Made by a program: the position numbers and the translations under genes. The notes beneath the pieces are model-generated. The model ran no database searches, was not told the origin of the DNA, and saw only the letters and a program-made list of their open reading frames with translations. From Sulfobacillus thermotolerans (GTDB lineage: Bacteria; Bacillota; Sulfobacillia; Sulfobacillales; Sulfobacillaceae), in the NCBI GenBank assembly GCA_002951815.1, contig CP019454.1, positions 496,001 to 560,000 of the forward strand: 64,000 bases of DNA, given 5' to 3'. Position 1 is the stretch's first letter. The number at the start of each line of letters is the position of its first letter. Positions 7,239 to 15,679 of the stretch are shown here, in pieces.

Positions 7239-10200
7239 ATGCCGAGTATTGTCTGGTGGGATGACGACGACAATGCGCTTCTAGCAACCATTGACTGGGA
7301 CGAGATCGCCGCCTTTATCGCTCAGACACTTGCTGATAACGGAGTCGGTAGTGAGCAGGTGCAATGGATCGTCAACCAGGTCCCACAATTTCGCTACCCG
7401 CCGGGGAGCCCGGAGGATCAACACCGCATGCGCCAAGCGGTGCAGCTATTCATTGAGCACCATCAGTCCGTAGAGCTTTATATTGAGGCCTATCCCCGGT
7501 TAGCCCAGGTCCTTCGGCGTCATCTCCCAGTTTCCGTTGGGCCTGTCGCCCTTAACCGCCTGATAGCTGACCTCGTACTGTTGGCGGAAGCTTATCTTCC
7601 CCGGATTGAGTATGAGCGCTCGCGGATGATCCAAGCCTACCGCACCGTTGTGACAATGAACGGCGAAATAGGGAAGGCCCAGGACCCCATTCATCTCTAT
7701 CACATGTTATGTGAGGTGGCTGTTCGTGTGGGCGGAATGCGGTTGGCCTGGGTGGGGATGGCAGATGCCCGTTCGGGTTTTATGCGAGTGGTTGCGCAGG
7801 CCGGTGATATTCGCTATCTCGAGGAACTCCGTCGACCCGAGCAGGACGATTTGCTCGATCTTCCCCTGGACCGCCTGGGGGTGCCAGCACTAGAAGCCTT
7901 GCACCAAGGCCAGCCACAGTTTATCAACCGTTTGGGCCCCGACTTGCCGCGAATTATCCGCCGACGCTTGCAGCAATATCATTTAGGTTCTGGAGCGGCT
8001 CTGCCGATTCGGGTGCGGGGGCGTGTGGAAGCCGTTTTCGCGGTCTACCATCAAGAGCAGGACTATTTTGATGCGCCCATGCGTGGCCTCTTAAAAGAAC
8101 TCATTGTGTCCGCCGAAGAAGGCTTGGACCGATTGTGGGCCCAGCAAGCGGAACTCGCCGCGCACAGGGAACAAGCACAACTGGCACAGCATCTCCGGGA
8201 TGTGAGCGCGTTAAATAGCGTGTTGGCGGAAACTAACCAAATCCTCCCGACGCTAGACAGTTCGTTTCAAGTCTATGAGACGGTCTGCCGCATCCTCGTC
8301 GAGCGCGGCAAGATGGCTTTGGCATGGGTTGGTGTCCCTAGTCGGGACGGTTTTGTCCGGGTGGTGGCGGCCGTCGGTGAAACGCACTATTTATCGGCAA
8401 TGCGGCGGCCGGGTCACCCCAAGCAGGTGGCGATTTCCTGGCAGCCGGGGCGACCAGAAAGTTTAGGGCCAACCGGACACGCATTAATGACCGGTCAGCC
8501 CCAGTTTGTTGACGTGGTTGATCATCCGCCCAAGGGCATCGACATGGGGCCCTGGCGGGATTGGCTAAATCGGTTTAGCTTACGTTCCAGCGCCGCCTTG
8601 CCGATTCGTCACGGATCCCAGGTGGCGGCCGTTCTCACCGTTTATCATCGTCAGATGGTAGGATTTAACCCGGAACTACAAACCCTCTTAAAAGAACTTG
8701 TTGTCGATATCGAAGAGGGGATTCGGCGTATTGGATTGCAACGCTCCGAACGTGTGGCCCGACAACGACTGTCTCGTACGGTCACGACCCTTTTGGAACT
8801 GCAAAACCTCTACCGGTCGTTGTTGCGGCAAGGCGATACGATCTTACAAGCCAAGACGGCGGACGAGATTTTGACTTCCAGTTGCGAACGATTGGTTGAA
8901 GGCGGTTTGTTTCTCGTCGCTTGGGTGGGGCAACCGGTAGAGAATGCGCCGCCTTTGCGTTGGCGTTTCTTAGCAATAGCGGGACCTGGTCAAGACGCCA
9001 ATCAAAAATTTACTCCCTTTTTTGATCACAGTCCCGTCCCCCCGCCGGAGGCTGCGTGGCAGAGCCAGCAACCCGTGTCCCATCCGGATTTGGCGAGTGA
9101 CCCCGTGATGCCAGATACGCTTCGTCAATTCTTTGAGGAGATTGGGGGCCGCGCCGCAGCATCCATTCCCTTGCGCCGCGGTGGGCAACGCTATGCGGTT
9201 CTTACCGTGATCAGCGCCAAGCCGCACGCGATGACCGACAAAATCATGGAGCTGTTGTCGCATATCGGCGATTTGATGAGTCACGGACTAGATGCCTTAG
9301 ATGCGAGGCACAGGCTCGAACAATCACAACAACAAGCATGGGATTTAGCACACCATGACCCCTTAACGGGCTTACCGAACCGGCTCTGGTTAGCAGACTA
9401 TTTGCCCCAAGCGCTAAAGCGGGCCGAAGCTGAAGGACGCCAACTGGCAGTCGGTATGATCGATTTGGATGATTTTAAGACGGTCAACGATACGTGGGGC
9501 CACGACCACGGCGATCGCGTGTTGCAAATCGTCGCCCAAAGCCTTTCCCGGCGTTTAGCCGGGCACGGGCATTTGGTGCGCCTCGGCGGGGATGAATGGC
9601 TCATGGTGTTGGAGCCGGATCACACGCTGACGATAGAGGCCTTGTTAAAAGGCATGAGTCATGAATTGAACGCGCCGATACCGGTGAGCGCTGATGTCAG
9701 GGTGAAAGTGGGCGCCAGTGCCGGCATTGCCTATTTTCCTGACGACGCACGGGAAGCGGAAACTTTGATTCGGTTAGCTGACATCGCTTTGTACCAGTCC
9801 AAAGCCCAAAAAGGCCAGCGTTCCCAGTGGGTCGTCCGTTATCAACCTCTTACCCGGCAACTACCCGAGAACCAGCCTGGTGTACCGTTTCAGTTTACGC
9901 TGGATCAAGTGGTTGTGGTCTATCAGCCGATTGTGGATCTGGCCACGGGCGCCGTGCAAGAGGTGGAGGCATTGGCGCGCCTGCAAATGGGAGAGCGGAT
10001 GTTGGGACCCGCGGAATTTTTGACGCGCTTAAGTTCCGACGAACAATATCAATTAAGCCTTACGGTGTTGGAGCAGGCCTTAAGCCAATGGCAAAGGTGG
10101 TACCGGCACGATCACTTGGACCTCATGATCGGGGTCAATTTTGCTGCGAGCGACTTTCTCCGGACCGGATTTGTGGAAGCGATTGCTTCGCGTCTTGAGG

Positions 10201-10979
10201 CGTCTGGTGTTCCGCCCCAGCGCTTGGTGCTGGAAATTTTGGAAGAAGATGAGTTTCTTTCTCTGCCGCGTGCCAAGGGACAACTGGCCTCCCTTAAGCA
10301 CCTCGGGGTGCAAATTGCTTTGGACGATATGGGGCGTGCTTATGCCAGCCTCTTTCGGTTAGCAGAATTACCGATCGATATCATCAAAATCGACCAAGGA
10401 TTTATGCGGGACTTGGAACGTCATCCGCATAATATCCGGTTGGTGGCCGCGCTTATGCAAATCGCGGATTTCATGCGGCTCAAGCTCGTCATCGAGGGCG
10501 TCGAGACGGTTCCGGTGCGTGATGCGATTCGGTTGATGGCACGACAACAAGTTCCGGCGGTGCAAGGCTACGTCTTTTCACGGCCGGTTCCTCCTGATGA
10601 GATTGTCGCCGTGGGCCACTTAGGTTACCAGATTCCGCCGGTCCCAACGATAGGCCCTGACCAGTGGTTTTTGGCTTATGCTCGCCGTGTTGTCTTCCAA
10701 GAGGCCTTTAGCGGGATGGTTTATTATGCCCCGGGGTTATTGGATATCGACAAAGTGAGCGATCTACACGCCTGTCATCTCAATCCTTCGTTTATCCACG
10801 ATCCCAGGCTCACTCCCGTGTACGAGGAACTGCATCGCGAGATGGCTCGCTGGGCCTCCCACGCAGGGAACGTCGCCGTGATGCAACACGTCTCACAATT
10901 GGAAGTGGAGCTTTTATCGCGGCTGGAATCGCTCATCTTAACGCGTGGTGCGACCCTTGACGGGCTCCCAACCGCTTAA
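7239..10979 (+). CDS. Multi-GAF diguanylate cyclase/phosphodiesterase (GGDEF-EAL)
   Basis: A 1246-residue cytoplasmic signalling protein for c-di-GMP turnover. The first 130 residues are unassigned helices. Three GAF-like sensor repeats follow (about 140-310, 330-500, 525-690), each with the LAWVG core and a late ALPIR or SIPLR strand. The GGDEF domain (about 704-865) has LTGLPNR and reads GGDEW at 783-787, close to consensus; I see no RxxD inhibitory site just before it. The EAL domain (about 885-1110) keeps EAL (910), the Asn strand VNFAASDF, LEILEE, DDMG, KID and EGVET, so phosphodiesterase activity looks possible. About 110 extra residues follow. The ATG at 7239 has GTAGGAGAGAGG upstream; earlier in-frame codons lack a site. 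The gene stands alone. Confidence 0.88.
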   Translation: MPSIVWWDDDDNALLATIDWDEIAAFIAQTLADNGVGSEQVQWIVNQVPQFRYPPGSPEDQHRMRQAVQLFIEHHQSVELYIEAYPRLAQVLRRHLPVSVGPVALNRLIADLVLLAEAYLPRIEYERSRMIQAYRTVVTMNGEIGKAQDPIHLYHMLCEVAVRVGGMRLAWVGMADARSGFMRVVAQAGDIRYLEELRRPEQDDLLDLPLDRLGVPALEALHQGQPQFINRLGPDLPRIIRRRLQQYHLGSGAALPIRVRGRVEAVFAVYHQEQDYFDAPMRGLLKELIVSAEEGLDRLWAQQAELAAHREQAQLAQHLRDVSALNSVLAETNQILPTLDSSFQVYETVCRILVERGKMALAWVGVPSRDGFVRVVAAVGETHYLSAMRRPGHPKQVAISWQPGRPESLGPTGHALMTGQPQFVDVVDHPPKGIDMGPWRDWLNRFSLRSSAALPIRHGSQVAAVLTVYHRQMVGFNPELQTLLKELVVDIEEGIRRIGLQRSERVARQRLSRTVTTLLELQNLYRSLLRQGDTILQAKTADEILTSSCERLVEGGLFLVAWVGQPVENAPPLRWRFLAIAGPGQDANQKFTPFFDHSPVPPPEAAWQSQQPVSHPDLASDPVMPDTLRQFFEEIGGRAAASIPLRRGGQRYAVLTVISAKPHAMTDKIMELLSHIGDLMSHGLDALDARHRLEQSQQQAWDLAHHDPLTGLPNRLWLADYLPQALKRAEAEGRQLAVGMIDLDDFKTVNDTWGHDHGDRVLQIVAQSLSRRLAGHGHLVRLGGDEWLMVLEPDHTLTIEALLKGMSHELNAPIPVSADVRVKVGASAGIAYFPDDAREAETLIRLADIALYQSKAQKGQRSQWVVRYQPLTRQLPENQPGVPFQFTLDQVVVVYQPIVDLATGAVQEVEALARLQMGERMLGPAEFLTRLSSDEQYQLSLTVLEQALSQWQRWYRHDHLDLMIGVNFAASDFLRTGFVEAIASRLEASGVPPQRLVLEILEEDEFLSLPRAKGQLASLKHLGVQIALDDMGRAYASLFRLAELPIDIIKIDQGFMRDLERHPHNIRLVAALMQIADFMRLKLVIEGVETVPVRDAIRLMARQQVPAVQGYVFSRPVPPDEIVAVGHLGYQIPPVPTIGPDQWFLAYARRVVFQEAFSGMVYYAPGLLDIDKVSDLHACHLNPSFIHDPRLTPVYEELHREMARWASHAGNVAVMQHVSQLEVELLSRLESLILTRGATLDGLPTA

Positions 10980-11108
10980 GCCATAGAGGTTGGAAGCAGC
11001 TTTGCAATGATTCGTCATAAGTTGTGAATCTTTCTGTTAAGACGCGAAGACGAAATGGCGATTGCCATGATAGACTATTCTCAAGGGATTGAGAACGGAG
11101 GGGTGCGC

Positions 11109-11570
11109 GTGGTACGACTATCATCCGTATACCGGAAGCTGGAAGAGGGGTCGAAGCGGCTGACGCCTCAACGCGAACTGGTCATCCGCATCTTCTCTGA
11201 GCACCCGGGGGAGCATCTCTCGGCGGAAGAAGTGCATCAGCTCGTTAAAAAGAAATTTCAGGACATCGGTTTGGCGACGGTCTACCGGTCTTTGGAATTA
11301 TTAACCCACCTCGAAATTTTGACGCGGATTAATTTTGATGATGGGCGGGCGCGGTATGAATTTAACCAAGAAGAAACTCACCGCCATCACCACCTCGTTT
11401 GTGTGCGCTGTGGACGTGTCGAGGAATATGGGGAAGATTTGCTGGATACGCTGGAAACGCGGATATTTAAAGAACGTGGCTTTACCGTGCTTGATCATGA
11501 ACTAAAATTCTATGGCATTTGCCATGCTTGCGCGGCCAAACGCGGAACCGATAAGGGGGAGAAGATATGA
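11109..11570 (+). CDS. Fur/PerR-family metal or peroxide regulator
   Basis: A 153-residue Fur-family repressor. The N-terminal winged helix has RLTPQRELVIRIF and LATVYRSLELL (recognition helix). The metal part shows HHHLVCVRCGRVEE (first CxxC of the structural zinc) and the terminal CHAC (second CxxC). I cannot decide between Fur, PerR and Zur by eye. The GTG at 11109 lies five bases after GGAGGGG; an in-frame GTG at 11103 and the upstream ATG-rich region fit worse. Its stop overlaps the next gene by ATGA, so it is translationally coupled with an ArsC/Spx-type protein, pointing to redox or metal stress control. Confidence 0.87.
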   Translation: MVRLSSVYRKLEEGSKRLTPQRELVIRIFSEHPGEHLSAEEVHQLVKKKFQDIGLATVYRSLELLTHLEILTRINFDDGRARYEFNQEETHRHHHLVCVRCGRVEEYGEDLLDTLETRIFKERGFTVLDHELKFYGICHACAAKRGTDKGEKI

Positions 11571-11923
11571 CGACGCAGCTCTATTGTTATAGACGGTGAA
11601 GCACCTGTGCTAAAGCGCGAGCGTGGCTTGGCGCACACCGTATTGCCTTTTCCGAACGGGACTTGATTGAGCAGCCTCTGAACGTTGAAGAACTGAGGGA
11701 GTTGGCTCAGAGGGTGGGGGGCATTGCAGCCATTGTATCCAAAAGGAGCCCTGCGTATAAAGGGTACGTCCAGCAGATTCAAGATGAGGCCGATTGGCTG
11801 GAAGCCATGGCTAAAGAGCCGCGGTTGATTCGTCGCCCTATTTGGTTCGTGAATGGTCACCACCGGATTGGATTTGATGTGGATGCTTGGGAGAGCGCCA
11901 TAGAGGGACATCAAAATCCGTGA
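11567..11923 (+). CDS. ArsC/Spx-family thioredoxin-fold protein with in-frame UGA at the catalytic Cys (candidate selenoprotein or pseudogene)
   Basis: The frame starts at an ATG that overlaps the fur stop (ATGA) and has GGGGGAG upstream. It runs MTTQLYCYRR, then TGA at 11597-11599, then STCAKARAWLG and on without a stop to 11923. Read through, it gives 118 residues, the normal ArsC/Spx size. Family members such as YusI have CxTC at this place, so the UGA replaces exactly the first, redox-active Cys, giving U-S-T-C. Downstream family features are intact: SERDLIEQPLNVEEL, VSKRSPAYK, and the late RRPIWFVNG with its conserved Arg-Pro. A hairpin suited to a bacterial SECIS follows the UGA. The alternative is a Cys-to-stop mutation or sequence error. 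The last 13 bases overlap the convergent oxidoreductase gene. Confidence 0.72.
11600..11637 (+). promoter_or_regulatory. Candidate SECIS-like hairpin after the UGA
   Basis: Directly 3' of the UGA (11597-11599), TGTGC (11606-11610) pairs with GCACA (11633-11637), and AAGC (11613-11616) pairs with GCTT (11626-11629). The apical loop GCGAGCGTG begins with G about 18 bases after the UGA and contains GU. Bacterial SECIS elements place a loop G at about this distance. The fold was drawn by hand and the sequence is also coding, so this is suggestive only. Confidence 0.4.
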
Positions 11924-12996
11924 TAGGATCCCCAATAGGCATTTTGCGGATACCCACGCTGTTCCCAATAGCCTAACTGGTCGTGGGGAGAAAACGCGAT
12001 CCGCACCAGCCACTTTAAGGACTTGTACCCATACATGCCGGGGACGAGCAAGCGCAGCGGATATCCTTGCGAGGCCGCCAATGGCTGACCATCCATGGCG
12101 TAGACCAATAGGGGTTGATATTGGTGAATTTGTTCCGCGCTTAAAGACTCTGTGTAGACGCCGTCGCCGGAAAAGAATAGGACCCACGGCGTGTGCTCGG
12201 GTTGCCATCCTACAGATTCGAGGAAATGCAAGAGGTCAATGCCCTCCACCTGCACACCATTCACGGCCCACCCGGTCACACATTCGAAGTTGAGACGCCT
12301 TGAGGTGGGAGGCATGTGCTGCAATTCATCTAGACGATACGTGCGCTTCACGGGGCTATCGACCCAAAGCCGCCACGTCTGTGGTGTGAATTGAGGGTAG
12401 CCATCAATGACGGTGTAAGGCACAAAGCCGGGTAAGGCTCCTTGCGTGCGCCCTTGCTGAAAGATCCGCCCGCTCAACATCATGAGTAAATTGGGTAAGG
12501 CGATGACAAAAGGGGCGGTGGCAACTGTGGCTAAGATCCAGTGCAGAGCGCGCCGTCTTGATGAGGGGGTAGCGCGTGACAAGGGTGTCGGCCGATGGGT
12601 CAGCAGGTGCGTAAGCACCCAGATGACCAATCCCGCGGCGCTCGCTCCATGCACCACCGTGGCGATTGACCGTGTCCACGAGGGTCCTATAAACAGGGCC
12701 ACGCCACTGACGCAGAGCAGCACTAAGAAAAAGAGGGCCCAGCGGGTAAAGGCCGGTTGTGTTCTGCCCACCGGGGCTGGCCAGGGATAGAAGCGCGCGG
12801 ACCATCCCAACAAGGCGAGGGCATAAATAATGCCTCCCCACTCGTGAATCGTTTGGATCGCCGGAAACCAAGGTCCGAGCGCGCGCCGCCAACTCGACAG
12901 AAAGAGACCAAATCCTGTGGCGACAAATAGTCCGACCCAAAGCGCGTGACGCCAATGGCGCTGGGAAAAGGATGTAGGGGGCCTTTTCGGTATCAT
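11911..12996 (-). CDS. Membrane-anchored molybdopterin oxidoreductase (sulfite-oxidase fold) with N-terminal cytochrome b-like domain
   Basis: A 361-residue fusion. Residues 15-190 hold about five membrane segments with His residues placed as in b-type cytochromes (IHEWGG near 49, VVHGASAAG near 118, THLLTH near 130). Residues 200-361 form a sulfite-oxidase-type molybdenum domain: the Mo-ligand Cys in FECVTGW (about 239), GDGVYTES, and the cofactor block LLVPGMYGYKSLKWL. This resembles an MsrQ-like heme part joined to an MsrP-like catalytic part in one chain. The substrate is unknown. It starts in ATGA overlap with the upstream beta-lactamase-fold gene and lies just downstream of mobA-mobB-moeA, which supply its cofactor. 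Confidence 0.82.
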   Translation of the reverse strand: MIPKRPPTSFSQRHWRHALWVGLFVATGFGLFLSSWRRALGPWFPAIQTIHEWGGIIYALALLGWSARFYPWPAPVGRTQPAFTRWALFFLVLLCVSGVALFIGPSWTRSIATVVHGASAAGLVIWVLTHLLTHRPTPLSRATPSSRRRALHWILATVATAPFVIALPNLLMMLSGRIFQQGRTQGALPGFVPYTVIDGYPQFTPQTWRLWVDSPVKRTYRLDELQHMPPTSRRLNFECVTGWAVNGVQVEGIDLLHFLESVGWQPEHTPWVLFFSGDGVYTESLSAEQIHQYQPLLVYAMDGQPLAASQGYPLRLLVPGMYGYKSLKWLVRIAFSPHDQLGYWEQRGYPQNAYWGSYHGF

Positions 12997-13829
12997 GGCA
13001 GGTAATGCCCGAGAAAATGGTCAAACAGCAGCCGGGTGAGGCGTGGTAACAGGCGCATGGCTTCATTGTCGACATGAAAACGCAAGTCTTCACACTCTGC
13101 GCTAAAGATCGCGACGGTATAGTCCCCCCATTTGGACGTGACGATGCCCACATCATTGCGAATACCTTCGAGGGATCCGCTTTTGCTGCCGATTTGCACC
13201 AGGGCCGGCGTGTCATTCTCCTCGTTTAGCAGATGATAAGGCAGTTCGCGGGTCATGATCGTATTGTATTGCTGGCGTGTGAGAATGTCCCACATAATAC
13301 CGGAGGCCCAGGGGCTAATAAGTGTGCGGTGATAGAGGCTTTTGAGCAGCACACCAATTTCCTCGGCCGGAGCTAGACCAATAGGTCCAGGTTGTGCGAA
13401 ATCAATGCGCTTATATAAATGGATATGAGGCGTTCCCAAGCGGTGCATCACCGCATTGACCGTCTCCAATCCGATCTGCCGTAGCACCATGTTGGTGGCG
13501 ACATTGTCACTGACTGTAATCATCAAGGTCAGGGCGTCGTGGAGTGACAGGGCGAATCCCGGGGTGAGATTTTGCACTACCCCGGAACCTTCGACATAAT
13601 CGTCACGAGTGTACACCAGTGGGGTGGCTAAATCGAGATGACCGGCTTCCACTTGGTCCATCGCAGCAATCATAATAGGCAATTTAATGACCGATGCGGT
13701 CTCCATTAGGCGGGTTGGCTCATGGGCGACGACTTCATGGGTCTGCAAATGTTCTGCATAAAGTGTGAACCTGCCAGAAAAGTGCTGGGACCATTGTGCA
13801 ATGGCCTGATGTATATTCGAGATAGACAT
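12993..13829 (-). CDS. Serine beta-lactamase-fold hydrolase, no signal peptide
   Basis: A 278-residue protein of the class A beta-lactamase superfamily. Visible motifs: SVIK (SxxK, Ser near 46), SDN (near 109) and KSG (near 215), in the right order and spacing. Two points are odd. There is no signal peptide, whereas true class A enzymes are exported. The omega-loop Glu-x-x-x-Asn motif between SDN and KSG is not evident, so deacylation as in a real lactamase is doubtful. It may be an esterase or peptidase. AGGAGGG lies about 14 bases before the ATG, rather far. It sits between moeA and the molybdenum oxidoreductase and overlaps the latter by ATGA. Confidence 0.75.
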   Translation of the reverse strand: MSISNIHQAIAQWSQHFSGRFTLYAEHLQTHEVVAHEPTRLMETASVIKLPIMIAAMDQVEAGHLDLATPLVYTRDDYVEGSGVVQNLTPGFALSLHDALTLMITVSDNVATNMVLRQIGLETVNAVMHRLGTPHIHLYKRIDFAQPGPIGLAPAEEIGVLLKSLYHRTLISPWASGIMWDILTRQQYNTIMTRELPYHLLNEENDTPALVQIGSKSGSLEGIRNDVGIVTSKWGDYTVAIFSAECEDLRFHVDNEAMRLLPRLTRLLFDHFLGHYLP

Positions 13830-13886
13830 GATGGCTTTGTTTCCCTCCTGGCCAAGTTTTTAAATAATTCCCGAACAATCCATGGT

Positions 13887-15140
13887 CTAAGAATTCGGAT
13901 CCGACGCTATATTTTCGCGAGCTAGCCACGTCAAATGCAAGGAGCCTAGTCCTGGAATTTTTCTGCCTTCTAACACGGTGCCGGCAGGAACTGGAGGACT
14001 ACCATGCGGGATGACGACCAAGACATCCGCCGCTTCATACGTGGTAATCCGGTCGGATTGCTGGGGGAGGTTGGTATCAAAATACCAACCGTCTGGTTGC
14101 CTTATCAGTTTCGCGCGTAGAAAGCGGGTTTCCCGTGTTTTTTTTGGAAAATCTTGCAGTAATCGTCCGGACATTCGTTCTATTGGCAGTTGCGCATGCA
14201 ACAGCGCGACCAAAAAGGGTAGAGCAATATTGTACCAAGACATTAACGCGGCGCCTGGATTGCCTGACAAAGCGAGGATCGTCGTTCCCTGATACCGTGC
14301 TGCGGCAATAGATTTGCCAGGGTGCATGTCAGTACGCCAAAAAAGCAATTGGGCGCGTTGTTGTAAGAAATGAATAATGTGATCTTTGTCCCCCACCGAC
14401 ACCCCGCCGGTTGTGAGTACCAGATCATAAGCCGCGAGATCGGGGCGATTAAAGAACTCATGGACCGCGTCTAGGGTGTCGGGAAGGTGCTGGACTGTCA
14501 CATCGGCGCCTAACTCGTGCAGTAAGCTATAGAATAATGAGGCGTTCACATTATAAATTTGTCCAGGTCCCAGGGCATTGCCTGGATCTATGAGTTCGTC
14601 ACCTGAGGTGACGAGTAGTACGCGAAGTCGGCGGTAGACTGCGATGTGGGCATAGCCTCCGAGGGCTAAGACTCCGATCTGCAAAGAGCCTAATCGCTGT
14701 CCGGGCCGCATTAAGACTGTGCCTTGAGGGAATTCCGATCCTTGCAGCGTGACATTGCGTCCAGGCTGAACCCGTTGTGCGACATGTACTACCCCTGCTT
14801 GCTGCTCGACGGCCTCTTGTTCGATGACCGCATCGAGTCCTTCGGGTAGTGGGGCCCCGGTCATAATGCGTACAGCATCGCCTGCTTGCAGGGGCTTCGT
14901 CAAAACCTCCCCGGCCGACACGTAACCAGCGATGCGGAAAGTGCCTGGGGTATCTAGCGCTTTGAGGGCATAGCCGTCCATGGCTGAGCGTGCAAACGGG
15001 GGCGCGGCGCTTTGGGCCGTGATGGTCATGGCCAGGGTACGCCCGCTCGACTGGGTGAGTGGCACCCACTCGGTCTCTTGTAGGGGCGGGGTGTGGTGAA
15101 TGAGGAGGGCTATAGCCTCCTCGACGGAGATATATCTCAT
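13887..15140 (-). CDS. moeA: Molybdopterin molybdenumtransferase MoeA
   Basis: A 417-residue enzyme inserting molybdate into adenylated molybdopterin. Family blocks are present: PPFARSAMDGYAL (about 47-59), MTGAPLPEG, the MoCF-like core TTGGVSVGDKDH (about 245) and LSGNPGAAL (about 293), with the usual C-terminal beta domain. Its start overlaps the mobB stop by ATGA, so the two are translationally coupled. It is the third gene of a mobA-mobB-moeA unit. Confidence 0.93.
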   Translation of the reverse strand: MRYISVEEAIALLIHHTPPLQETEWVPLTQSSGRTLAMTITAQSAAPPFARSAMDGYALKALDTPGTFRIAGYVSAGEVLTKPLQAGDAVRIMTGAPLPEGLDAVIEQEAVEQQAGVVHVAQRVQPGRNVTLQGSEFPQGTVLMRPGQRLGSLQIGVLALGGYAHIAVYRRLRVLLVTSGDELIDPGNALGPGQIYNVNASLFYSLLHELGADVTVQHLPDTLDAVHEFFNRPDLAAYDLVLTTGGVSVGDKDHIIHFLQQRAQLLFWRTDMHPGKSIAAARYQGTTILALSGNPGAALMSWYNIALPFLVALLHAQLPIERMSGRLLQDFPKKTRETRFLRAKLIRQPDGWYFDTNLPQQSDRITTYEAADVLVVIPHGSPPVPAGTVLEGRKIPGLGSLHLTWLARENIASDPNS

Positions 15141-15679
15141 AGCGGTTCCTTTCCTAGTGGGCGCTCGCTAGACCTGGGTGGCAGAACAGGAATGTTATCC
15201 ACCGAAAAACTGAGCGCCATGTGATGTTCAATGATCCAAGCCGCGGCTTGTGAGGCTAGGGCCAGTGTTAAAGGCAAGGGGGCTTTAAACCAGAGATCGA
15301 CCTCTGACGGTGGGGTGGGTCCGATAACGGCGCGCACGTTGTCAAGTTCCTGTACTAAGAGCTCTGACCCGACAACAATTTTCGGCGTCGCGACCGATTT
15401 TGCTCCTTCCCAAAGAATCCATGGATACCACCGGTCTACTTGCCTCCAATCGATGGGAAGTGGAAAAGGACTCCGCCAGGTGGCTTGATAGGGCTGCATG
15501 AGCACGGTGTGGGCACCTGCATGGGCGAATCGGTCGGTGTCTGAGCCCACGCGGTCAGGGCGAGGTCGGTGATGAGAAAATTTCACAACCAGAACAGGCC
15601 CAGGGAGTTGCTGGCAGAGAGCTTCAATGAGGCGGGTTTTACCCGTATTGGAATATCCCGCGATCTGCATCACAGCCAT
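15137..15679 (-). CDS. mobB: Molybdopterin-guanine dinucleotide biosynthesis adaptor MobB
   Basis: A 180-residue P-loop GTPase. The Walker A motif GYSNTGKTRL is at residues 8-17, followed by KFSHHRPRPD and DTDRF, typical of MobB. It helps MobA or MoeA in cofactor maturation, though its exact job is not settled. Its ATG follows the mobA stop without any gap (TAAATG), and its own stop overlaps moeA. Confidence 0.9.
   Translation of the reverse strand: MAVMQIAGYSNTGKTRLIEALCQQLPGPVLVVKFSHHRPRPDRVGSDTDRFAHAGAHTVLMQPYQATWRSPFPLPIDWRQVDRWYPWILWEGAKSVATPKIVVGSELLVQELDNVRAVIGPTPPSEVDLWFKAPLPLTLALASQAAAWIIEHHMALSFSVDNIPVLPPRSSERPLGKEPL

Noticed and set aside
11910-12208. Additional minus-strand frame over the ArsC-like/oxidoreductase junction
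   Set aside because: It is a shadow frame; both neighbours show family motifs in other frames.
12404-13216. A 270-codon minus-strand frame overlapping two genes of the same strand
   Set aside because: It is a second frame inside the oxidoreductase and beta-lactamase-fold genes; the motif-bearing frames are certain.
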